Shown: positions 1 through 5,746 of the stretch, piece by piece
Position numbering within the stretch: position 1 is the stretch's first letter
How the letters are laid out: each line of letters opens with the position of its first letter
Position numbers and translations under genes: made by a program
Assembly (NCBI GenBank): GCA_003354225.1
Contig: PIVH01000452.1
Coordinates: 1-5,746, forward strand
Length of the DNA stretch: 5,746 bases
Direction: 5' to 3'
Source: Globobulimina sp.
Taxonomy: Eukaryota > Foraminifera > Rotaliida
The notes under the pieces: model-generated
What the model saw: only the letters and a program-made list of their open reading frames with translations
Database searches by the model: none
What the model was told of the DNA's origin: nothing

Positions 1-340
1 TCCTCCCCTATCTTCTACATCTATTAATGATGTACTTTCATCTTCAAATTCTTTCTCATGGTTCTTAAAATGCGATAAAGAAAGCGGGTGAAATTTGTGT
101 GGAGTTCTTTTAGCTATCATGACTATTGACTTAATTGTTTTTTTATCTATTGTAAGTAGTACTTGTTCTTTCAGGATCGCTACACATACAAGGAGTTTCA
201 CTACAAGCACCACAGGTTTCTACAGAATAAGGATCATATCCTTCAGCTGAATTTGCTTCCGCTTCGAGTGCCGCTTCATCCCATTTCCTCTCTCTTTCAT
301 TCTCAATCTGAAAATCAACATATTCCCAACATTCTTTAAA
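1..340 (-). CDS. Partial minus-strand gene, unrecognised protein with CxxC...CxC motif
   Basis: I do not recognise this protein. Read on the minus strand, an open frame runs from about 340 down to 190 and encodes a charged, glutamate-rich stretch (ENERERKWDEAALEAEAN) followed by a cysteine cluster (ETCGACSETP, then CMC if unspliced). The frame hits TAA at 145-143, but a consensus donor GTATGT at 189-184 and an AG at 115-114 (or 124-123) would remove that stop. Splicing continues in phase into a hydrophilic exon, 113 to 1 (KRTPHKFHPLSLSHFKNHEKEF, then acidic ESTSLIDVED), which leaves the window. Codon pattern and charge look coding on this strand; the opposite frame reads like a shadow. No ATG precedes the first exon in frame: it either starts at an acceptor (a good TTTTCAG ends at 308) or begins near 340 after another AG, so more 5' exons would have to overlap the plus-strand gene. 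The N-terminus is therefore unresolved. The cysteine motif could bind metal, but this is not shown. Confidence 0.55.
114..189 (-). other. Putative 76-nt intron in the left minus-strand gene
   Basis: On the minus strand the donor is GTATGT (189-184), the same hexamer as the donor of the Kelch-caspase gene. The acceptor AG at 115-114 joins phase 1 to phase 1 and bypasses the TAA at 145-143. The segment is A-rich with stops. An alternative acceptor AG at 124-123 gives a 67-nt intron, also in phase, and adds Phe-Met-Ile-Ala before Lys-Arg-Thr. A third possibility is a donor at 162 (GTACTA), giving 40- or 49-nt introns; its donor is weaker. Only transcript data can choose. Confidence 0.45.
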
Positions 341-368
341 TTATTCCAACTATATTTATTACAAAATA

Positions 369-3300
369 ATGAGTGATGATTTCAATAAAATTACAAACAA
401 TATCTGGCAAAAAGCATCAACACCGAATATGTCTAACATTGAGTGTAATGGCCAATGTTATTCCGTGTTGGATAACAAAATATTTATTTTTAATTCTCCA
501 TTGTTAGTTATATACAATATGCAGTCATTCAATTTCATGGACCCTGCTTCCTATCAATCCGACTCAATTTATCCGTATCGTGGAGCCTGTGTTGCCAGTG
601 ATGGTTGGAATATTTTTCTTGTTGGTGGTGACTGTGAAAACTGTTTCACATATCGTACAATTCAAATATACGATTTATTCGCAGATGTTTGGGAAGAATC
701 AAACCATTCTTTATTAATTGGCAGATCCTATTCGGGATGTTTAGTTTCTGCAAACGGCTCATTTTTATATATATTCGGCGGTTACTCCCAAAAACATGAT
801 ATATTAGAAACAAAAATCACTGATACCATTGAAGAATATGATATTTTAAGGTATGTCTGCTTTGCTATTTAATTTCTTTGCTATTCAGTTATTGCATTAC
901 CTTAATATAAGCCAACAAGTTTCATTATTAACCATCACAATGTTGCATAAAAGGATTCAGCACTTTGTCATTTCAAACGTATTTTATCGCAGTGTGATGA
1001 TAATTGTTGGCGGCTATGATGGATATTACAATATAATACCACAAATAGAATTGTTTTATTATAACACTGCTCGCATTCTTTACCATAACAATATGTCCAA
1101 TGATGTGGTCCAATTTGCACCGTTTTTAACAAGTAACATGTTTGGTATTACTGGCGGCATTGACTCATTATCACAATCTGTAAATACATTGTTTTACTAT
1201 GAAAGCAGTGCAGTTCCATGCAATAATTATGCGTGGTGTTATTACGCAGATATCTATCCCTCCATAAATGAGTGGACCACAAACGTTACAGCCTCAATAG
1301 AATACGATTCATTCTCCGATGCATACATAGATATTCATTTTAATATTCATAGCAACGACTGTTTCAATCCAGCCTTTACATTTGATTTTGAATTATTAGA
1401 TTACAATTATGAGGAGAAATACATTCAAATCTTTGATACGAATGGCATAGAAATCACTAAATGTATCGGTCCCTCGTTCCCAGTTTGTAATAAATTCACA
1501 AAATGTATCACGAATTGCAATATTCAACCAAATAAAATCGAAGCAGACAGTGTTTATAAAATATCCTTGTATTTGCCAGGCAATGTGACCGCAGCATGTG
1601 CATTAGCTTTGAAATTAAATGCCCGATTAACTTTGTCATGTTTTGTCCAAACCCAACCTAAAATAAGTGAGTGTCATCCAGGATTGAATGCCTTTGTGGA
1701 CGATTATATGTTTTGTGGCGATGTTGTTTATGGTAAGCCGCAATCCATTGTGTATTCAACAGTGATAAACCAACCACTCAAAGAATTACAGATCAGTTCT
1801 TGTGGAACTACCTATGACACTGTTTTATATCTGTACATTCGCTCAGAAACTGCTGGTCATTTGGCACAATTTTATGATTACTGCGATGACTGTGGGAATT
1901 GCACGGAGCAATATAGTGAACAGTTGATATTATACGATGTTCCCGCAGGGGTTTACTACATTGAACTGGCTCATTATGATACAAGTTTTACAGCAAACGA
2001 TTTGTGGATCCTCTCTCTGGATTGCAATAACCAAACATCCAAACCATTGGTTAATTATTCCATAATTCCACACAAACAAACTCCCTCTTCTTCGCAATGG
2101 ACCACTTTATTAAACATTAAAATGCCACAAACGCTGTTTGCGCACGTTATGGCGTATTGGAATGATTCAATTTATATCATTGGAGGCATATACTCCCCAA
2201 AGAGTAACAGTGAAGCTCTGCTTCTTTCGTTCAAAGTATATTACCAGACCTACAATGCGAGCAATGTCAATAACTGGATGTATGTGGAAATACCGTCAAT
2301 ATACAAAATAGAATGTTGGGCGGATTGCTATGTACAGATTGACGGTTTAATTTACATAATGAATGTCAAAGTGATGAGCTGTCCATCAAATGAAGAATTC
2401 ACATTATATATCTACAATTTATCAGCTTTGGCATTTGTGGATTTATCCAGCTATAAATCAAAACTCTCCGCCACATTGTTTGCGTTTTTCGCGGGCGAAT
2501 ATTGTGTGCCCGCCTGTCTCACCACAAACAAAACGCATATTTTCATGGTATTTGTGCAGGAAATTGTTATTTACGATGTTGTATTGGACGAATACAGTTC
2601 GATAACTTTTGGAAGTCCATTATTTGCCGCATCCGCCTGCAGTATCGACGTTGCATTGCAATCGATTTATATAATGGGCGGAATATATGATGGTCAGAAA
2701 ATATATAAATACGATCTAGAAAATAATATATTAACATTGCTAATTGAGGAATCTGTGCTAAATCAATACAATTCGCGTATAGTAACAACAAATGATAATT
2801 ATATGGTTGTGTTTGGCGGTCTGCATTACAATGATGACTATTTACAGCAAGCTCTGAGTACCGGCTATATTGGCTATGCTATGGAGGGCGGTGATACCAC
2901 AGATCTTTATCGCAGTGTTGTCTTTGATGCCAATACAAATACTTTTTTTAATTTAACAATGGATGATTATTATCCATATGCTGCGTATCTATACGATGCA
3001 AATAACAATGTAATTCTTAGAAGTGGTGGCTGGCAAAAAGCGTCGGTCCATGAATATAAAGACACATTATTTTCAGTGCAGATGTTTAATGCTATGGACA
3101 TATCCACGCATATATTATTTGCTATTAATCACACAATCAGCCCAGGAAATAATTTAATGATTAATTATACTGTAATCGGTCCCAAATCTGTGGAATTTAT
3201 GCAATATCCCCTACAGATTCAATTGTATTCAAATGTTCTGAGTGTTGATGCTGTAATGGTCATACCATCTGATCATGAATGTACTATTTGTGCTGTAAAT

Positions 3301-4482
3301 TGTGTTGCTTGCTCCTTTGGTTTATTTGTACAGATTTCGTCAGCAAATATGATTGGAAATCAGTACAATATTTCCACCCATGCGACCTCTGCGGGATTAC
3401 TATGTGACAATGATTTAATTTTAAGCATAACAACCTGCCAAACTGGTTATAAATTGAATGAAAATGCATCCGCTGTGAACTGTGTCAAAGCTCTCACAAA
3501 ACAACAGATTGCAACAATTGTCGGTACGGCATTCGGTGTCTTGTTTGTTATCCTTTGTGCTGCGATGATATTTGTACGGCATGAATATATGCGGGGAACC
3601 TTTATTGTGGATAAAACCTTGGTGCTATTGATTGGAATCAGTGAATTTGAGGAGAAGACCAAAAATCTGCATGGTGTGAAACAAAATATCGTTGATTTAG
3701 TACATCTGTGGAGGGAATGCTACCATTACAAAGTGGAAGTTTGTCCGCCATATAGCAGTAAAACAGAGGTACAAAACTTTATTGATGCACACAAATATAA
3801 AATAGAAAAGAAAAATTGTGTGATTGTACACGTGATATCACATGGCGGAGAGGATTATTTTGAGACATCTGACTCGAAACTAATATATGTTGACTTCATC
3901 AAACATGAATTAATATCGGCATCGGAATTTGTTAAAAATAGAAATTTGATAAAATTAATATTCCATCATGCTTGCAGAGGGGATAAAGATTACAATATGC
4001 CAACTAAGAGAAAACACGATCCATTATTTGTTGAACAGGCAGTAAACAGAAATAATTCATGTTGCCGCAGTTGTCAATGTTGGAATAAGTCCCAATCACT
4101 GCCGGCATTGAAAAGCATTGAAATTGAAATTGAAATGGCAAGAAATAACAAACAAGCGAATATTTTGAATTTCAATAAGAATAATAATTACAGCAACAGT
4201 GAAGATAAAGTGTTTGAAGATAATTGTGCCACAATTTACGGCAATATTAAAGGTCGCGCACTGTCTGATCTCGGACATTTCACTAAATGCATCTGCCAGT
4301 CGTTTAAAAATAATTTAAAACAAACATTCAAACAAGATTTTAATGCGTTGGTTGCGGAGATTCGGCAAAATTTAAAACAAAAGACAAACAGTGCCGAAAT
4401 AATGCAAAAAGATGACACTATGCAATATTCTCGAATAAGATTTGAAATGTCTAAAAATATAACAAATAAACAGCACAAGTAA
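369..4482 (+). CDS. Kelch-propeller transmembrane receptor with intracellular caspase-like domain (2 exons)
   Basis: Likely CDS is 369-850 joined to 912-4482, 1,350 residues. Residues 1-282: Kelch-type propeller, with GG repeats in the contexts LVGGD, IFGGY, IVGGYDG and ITGGI. 283-412: cysteine-containing beta-rich module. 413-532: beta-sandwich resembling bacterial-type PPC domains (SSCGTTYDTVLYLY, then GVYYIEL). About 557-893: second propeller (YIIGGIY, YIMGGIYDG, VVFGG, SGGW). 894-1010: second cysteine-containing module resembling the first. 1027-1049: one transmembrane helix. 1058-1338: caspase-like domain with His1138 and Cys1182, then a basic tail. About eighteen N-x-S/T sequons precede the helix, fitting a lumenal or extracellular position; the caspase part should face the cytoplasm. 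The expected role is ligand sensing by the propellers coupled to proteolysis, which is inference. Oddity: the ATG at 369 gives MSDDFNKITNN, not a signal peptide, although an in-frame TGA at 309-311 lies upstream with no other ATG between. A signal-peptide exon may be missing from this model. The next gene starts 75 nt downstream. Confidence 0.85.
851..911 (+). other. Putative 61-nt intron in the Kelch-caspase gene
   Basis: The first reading frame ends at a TAA at 870-872 while the second frame opens across the same region, and Kelch repeats lie on both sides. Donor GTATGT at 851 leaves phase 2; acceptor AG at 910-911 restores phase and gives EYDILSQQVSLLTITMLHKR at the join. With this join the distance from the Asp of the YD motif to the next GG is 35 residues, against 34 in the preceding Kelch repeat, and length and donor match the 62-nt intron of the downstream gene. 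Phase-compatible alternatives are acceptors at 952-953 (103 nt) and 991-992 (142 nt), which shorten the repeat. A 34-nt intron (855-888) with a more pyrimidine-rich acceptor is also in phase. Confidence 0.65.
912..3507 (+). other. Ectodomain: two Kelch propellers, duplicated Cys module, PPC-like insert
   Basis: This exon-2 segment, with exon 1, forms the large pre-membrane part. The repeating unit is a short hydrophobic strand ending in Gly-Gly, a loop, a Tyr/Phe-Asp pair and a turn, often with Trp (QWTTLL, NWMYVEI), which is the Kelch signature. Each propeller is followed by a module ending in a closely spaced cysteine group, then Tyr-x-Ile-Ser and a final LTLSC or LILSI strand (about 1276-1665 and 3106-3460). 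The PPC-like domain occupies about 1666-2025. Cysteines are frequent and often paired in spacing, consistent with disulfides. Individual repeats are divergent; I count about four or five recognisable ones in the first half and fewer in the second, so exact blade numbers are uncertain. Confidence 0.7.
3508..3576 (+). other. Single transmembrane helix of the Kelch-caspase protein
   Basis: Residues 1027-1049 are an uncharged hydrophobic run of 23 residues starting IATIVGTAFGV and ending AAMIFV. It is flanked by Lys-Gln-Gln on the amino side and Arg-His-Glu-Tyr-Met-Arg on the carboxyl side. It is the only convincing membrane segment in the protein. The basic residues after it, and the sequons and cysteines before it, favour the Kelch part outside or lumenal and the caspase part cytoplasmic. 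Confidence 0.85.
3607..4443 (+). other. Caspase-like (peptidase C14, clan CD) domain, p20 plus p10-like parts
   Basis: The domain starts with the usual beta-strand LVLLIGISEF, followed by KNLHGVKQNIVDLVHLW, equivalent to the caspase helix after strand 1. The catalytic His is in VHVISHGGED (codon 3841-3843, residue 1138). The catalytic Cys is in FHHACRGDKD (3973-3975, residue 1182), 44 residues later; in animal caspases the spacing is about 42-48. Ala-Cys-Arg-Gly matches the caspase QACRG box with His for Gln, unlike the metacaspase DxCxSG type. After a roughly 80-residue linker, a p10-like part reads ATIYGNIKGRALSDLGHF, then a helix and a final strand SRIRFEM. The Arg that binds the P1 Asp on the p20 side of caspases aligns with Leu here, so Asp specificity is doubtful; Arg1276 in KGRAL may match the p10 Arg. 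Activity is predicted, not shown. Confidence 0.85.
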
Positions 4483-4557
4483 ATATAGAACAAACTGATA
4501 CAGCAGTTGACATCTAATATTTTAGTTTTTGTTGAAAAAGTTTGAACCTTCCAAAAC
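4483..4557 (+). other. 75-nt gap between Kelch-caspase and thioredoxin genes
   Basis: This very short tandem gap must hold the 3' end of one transcript and the 5' end of the next. No AATAAA is in the gap; the nearest, at 4465-4470, overlaps the last codons of the upstream gene and could serve as its polyadenylation signal. A T-rich run ends in TTGAAAAAG shortly before the ATG at 4558. No promoter element can be named with confidence. Confidence 0.4.
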
Positions 4558-5285
4558 ATGACCTCTTTAGTTTATGTCCTTATGCTATTTGCATGTATCC
4601 ACCTGGTACTGTCTGCTGCAGTCACTCAATTAACAGACACCTCATGGGACGAAACAATCACTACATCCGGTATTTGGATGGTTAAATTTTATGCACCGTA
4701 TGCCTGTTCAATAATTATTTTTTTTATCAACAACCCAACAAACCTCTCTATATAACCAGTTGGTGTGCTCATTGTAAGAAATATGCGCCAATTTTCCAGA
4801 AAACAGCAGAAATGACATCGCAAAATAACGGATATATTAAATTTGGGGAAATAGATTGTGACGCACATAAAATAACTTGTGGTGAGTATCATATTACTGG
4901 TTATCCGACCACATTATTATTATATAACGGCAAATTAATTGCAAATTATAAACAATAACGAAACTCTGCGGGCAGAATAAAATCATGGCTTCTGAAAAAT
5001 TTAAATCCTGCAAATTTGCGTGATGCGGATATGTTACATCCAGAGGACATTGAAACTATTACACAAATACCACAAGAATGGAACCGCAGGAAAGCACGCA
5101 ACAATCCACAAAGGAAAGCACATCAGAGACAATTGGGTGACTTATGGCAATTGAATGGATTCAACGACGCATATTATTATGTTTTGGGTGATATTCATCC
5201 AACGGTCCCATTCATTATATATTTAATAGGCACTTTATCGGGAATCATCATTGGTGTTAGTTTTGTTTTTTGTGCTGGGAATTGA
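4558..5285 (+). CDS. TMX/PDI-like thioredoxin membrane protein, in-frame TAA after thioredoxin strands
   Basis: Exon 1 (4558-4697) encodes a clear signal peptide, residues 1-20 (hydrophobic VYVLMLFACIHLVL, small residues at the cut), then the start of a thioredoxin domain (MVKFYAP). Exon 2 begins at 4760 and completes the active site: APWCAHCKKYAPIFQKTAE, with redox cysteines 49 and 52. FGEIDCDAH and the cis-proline loop ITGYPTTLLLYNG (Pro96) follow. This is the protein disulfide isomerase/TMX family, acting on thiols in the ER lumen; CAHC replaces the usual CGHC. At 4956-4958 the frame has TAA (residue 113), exactly where YKG-x-R is expected before the last thioredoxin helix. The same frame continues without further stops to TGA at 5283: RNSAGRIKSWLLKN (the expected helix), a basic hydrophilic stretch, and a membrane helix (FIIYLIGTLSGIIIGVSFVF) with a three-residue tail. 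Either a 112-residue soluble product is made, the stop is read through, or this is a recent pseudogene or a sequence error. Confidence 0.8.
4698..4759 (+). other. 62-nt intron in the thioredoxin gene
   Basis: Donor GTATGC at 4698 follows GCACC, and acceptor ACCAG ends at 4759. The splice joins phase 2 to phase 2, making a Pro codon and restoring YAPWCAHCKK, the conserved thioredoxin active site. Without splicing the frame ends at TAA (4753-4755). Because the join rebuilds a family motif exactly, this is the best supported intron in the window, and it sets the expected intron size and donor type for the others. Confidence 0.93.
4956..4958 (+). other. In-frame TAA interrupting the thioredoxin gene
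   Basis: The codon sits between Tyr-Lys-Gln and Arg-Asn-Ser-Ala-Gly, in context CAA TAA CGA. Coding character and domain order continue unbroken downstream for 108 codons. A single base change from a sense codon would explain it. The genome otherwise uses TAA as a terminator: the Kelch-caspase gene ends in TAA and has none internally. General recoding of TAA is therefore unlikely. Confidence 0.75.
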
Positions 5286-5437
5286 AAACAAATTTAATTT
5301 ATTACACTTGTGCAAGGATAAAATATTTTGTTCAAATGAAAATTGTACAAGACACAGCATAAAAAAAACAGATCTGAATATGAAAAAAATAAATTTATAG
5401 TATAAACTACAAAAAAAAGCTGAACAAGACAATTAAA
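5286..5437. other. AT-rich convergent intergenic region
   Basis: These 152 nt separate the stops of two convergent genes. They are very AT-rich with several A runs and have no coding signal. AATAAA occurs on the plus strand at 5388-5393, and on the minus strand at 5303-5298, so each gene has a possible polyadenylation signal lying close to the other gene. If both are used, the two 3' UTRs would overlap for about 90 nt. In DNA this AT-rich such hexamers also arise by chance. Confidence 0.4.
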
Positions 5438-5746
5438 TTACTGTTTGTCATAAAGACCAGATTTTAATCCAAATTTTATTTCATCATCAGACAAACCCGA
5501 TGTTTCCTGCTCAGAATATTCAATTTCTGATTTATAAGTCTTTGATGGATGATACTTATTTAACGCAGACACCGTATGCAAATTTTTCGATAAATTCAAT
5601 AATGTCGCGAGTGATCTTGTTTTAAACGCTGTAAATTTGGCGTTCTCGTCATCAGTGATTGTATCACTTTGCTGCCCTTTGAATGAATAAAACATTTTAT
5701 ATTCAGAATTATCATTGCTTTCGTTCTCCTCCTCGTCCTCCTCACT
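5438..5746 (-). CDS. C-terminal part of an unrecognised acidic protein
   Basis: On the minus strand the frame is open from the window edge (5746) to TAA at 5440-5438, giving 102 residues. It begins with an acidic run (SEEDEEENESNDNSEYK), continues through a mixed region with a possible short helix (RSLATLLNLSKNLHTVSALN), and ends in an acidic-hydrophobic tail (GLSDDEIKFGLKSGLYDKQ). There is no membrane segment and no cysteine. An internal ATG lies at 5695-5693, but the acidic stretch before it has the composition of real coding sequence and stays open to the edge, so the start is probably outside. I recognise no family. It converges on the thioredoxin gene. Confidence 0.7.
   Translation of the reverse strand, partial: SEEDEEENESNDNSEYKMFYSFKGQQSDTITDDENAKFTAFKTRSLATLLNLSKNLHTVSALNKYHPSKTYKSEIEYSEQETSGLSDDEIKFGLKSGLYDKQ

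Noticed and set aside
119-250. Plus-strand ORF starting at ATG 119 with a signal-peptide-like beginning (MTIDLIVFLSIVSSTCS), a tempting first exon for the Kelch-caspase gene, with a GTAAGT donor at 152
   Set aside because: No donor in it is in phase with an acceptor lying between the upstream stop (309-311) and the start of the Kelch sequence. The only phase-compatible AG (413-414) would remove residues that fit the first Kelch blade. It also lies over the minus-strand intron and exons.
174-346. Open plus-strand frame after TTCTTTCAG (DRYTYKEFHYKHHRF...)
   Set aside because: It is the complement of the minus-strand frame, whose codon pattern and charged composition look more like real protein. 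The plus reading lacks a recognisable domain and an ATG.
2390-2791. Short overlapping ORFs on both strands inside the Kelch gene
   Set aside because: They are other-frame shadows of a long, domain-containing reading frame and have no features of their own.
4096-4559. Hydrophobic minus-strand ORFs opposite the caspase domain
   Set aside because: They are antisense to lysine- and asparagine-rich codons, which read as Phe, Ile and Leu on the other strand; the caspase frame explains the region.
4953-4961. TAA read as Gln through an alternative nuclear code
   Set aside because: The 1,350-codon neighbouring gene has many CAA/CAG codons, no internal TAA or TAG, and ends in TAA.
4886-4975. A 90-nt in-frame GT-AG segment that would remove the TAA of the thioredoxin gene
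   Set aside because: It would also delete the cis-Pro loop and two core strands (ITGYPTTLLLYNG) that match the family well, so it is most likely coding. The donor GTATCA and the length also differ from the other introns.
1-5746. CRISPR arrays, insertion sequences, tRNA or rRNA genes
   Set aside because: I saw no spaced direct repeats, terminal inverted repeats with transposase, or cloverleaf-type sequences on reading both strands; the region is explained by eukaryotic protein genes.

Overview
This window looks like nuclear DNA from a compact, AT-rich unicellular eukaryote. The evidence is genes interrupted by very small GT-AG introns (about 61-76 nt, donors GTATGT/GTATGC), secretory-pathway signals (signal peptide, single-pass membrane helices, many N-x-S/T sequons), close gene packing on both strands, and no bacterial-type ribosome binding sites or operon logic. 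The code appears standard: a 1,350-codon frame runs with no internal TAA, TAG or TGA and ends in TAA. Large Kelch proteins with intracellular caspase-like domains make me think of a rhizarian/foraminiferan-type protist, but that is only a guess.

Layout, left to right. (1) 1-~340, minus strand: part of a protein-coding gene with one small intron, a CxxC...CxC motif and an acidic continuation; function not recognised and its 5' end unresolved. (2) 369-4482, plus strand: the main gene, two exons, about 1,350 residues. Its ectodomain has two Kelch-type beta-propellers, each followed by a cysteine-containing beta-rich module, with a PPC-like beta-sandwich between the halves. A single transmembrane helix follows, then a complete caspase-like (clan CD, C14) domain with a His-Gly-Gly and Ala-Cys-Arg-Gly catalytic pair and a p10-like C-terminal part. 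This is the architecture of a membrane receptor whose cytoplasmic output is a caspase-like protease. (3) 4558-5285, plus strand: a small TMX/PDI-like thioredoxin protein (signal peptide, WCAHC active site, cis-Pro loop, C-terminal membrane helix) with one 62-nt intron. It has an in-frame TAA after the last thioredoxin strand, although the coding signal continues in the same frame to a membrane anchor. (4) 5438-5746, minus strand: the C-terminal end of an unrecognised acidic protein converging on gene 3.

How they may work together: genes 2 and 3 lie head-to-tail 75 nt apart. A cysteine-rich, heavily glycosylated ectodomain needs disulfide formation in the ER, where a CAHC thioredoxin protein would act, but a functional link is inference only. 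The most noteworthy element is the Kelch-receptor/caspase fusion. The most puzzling is the stop codon in the thioredoxin gene.
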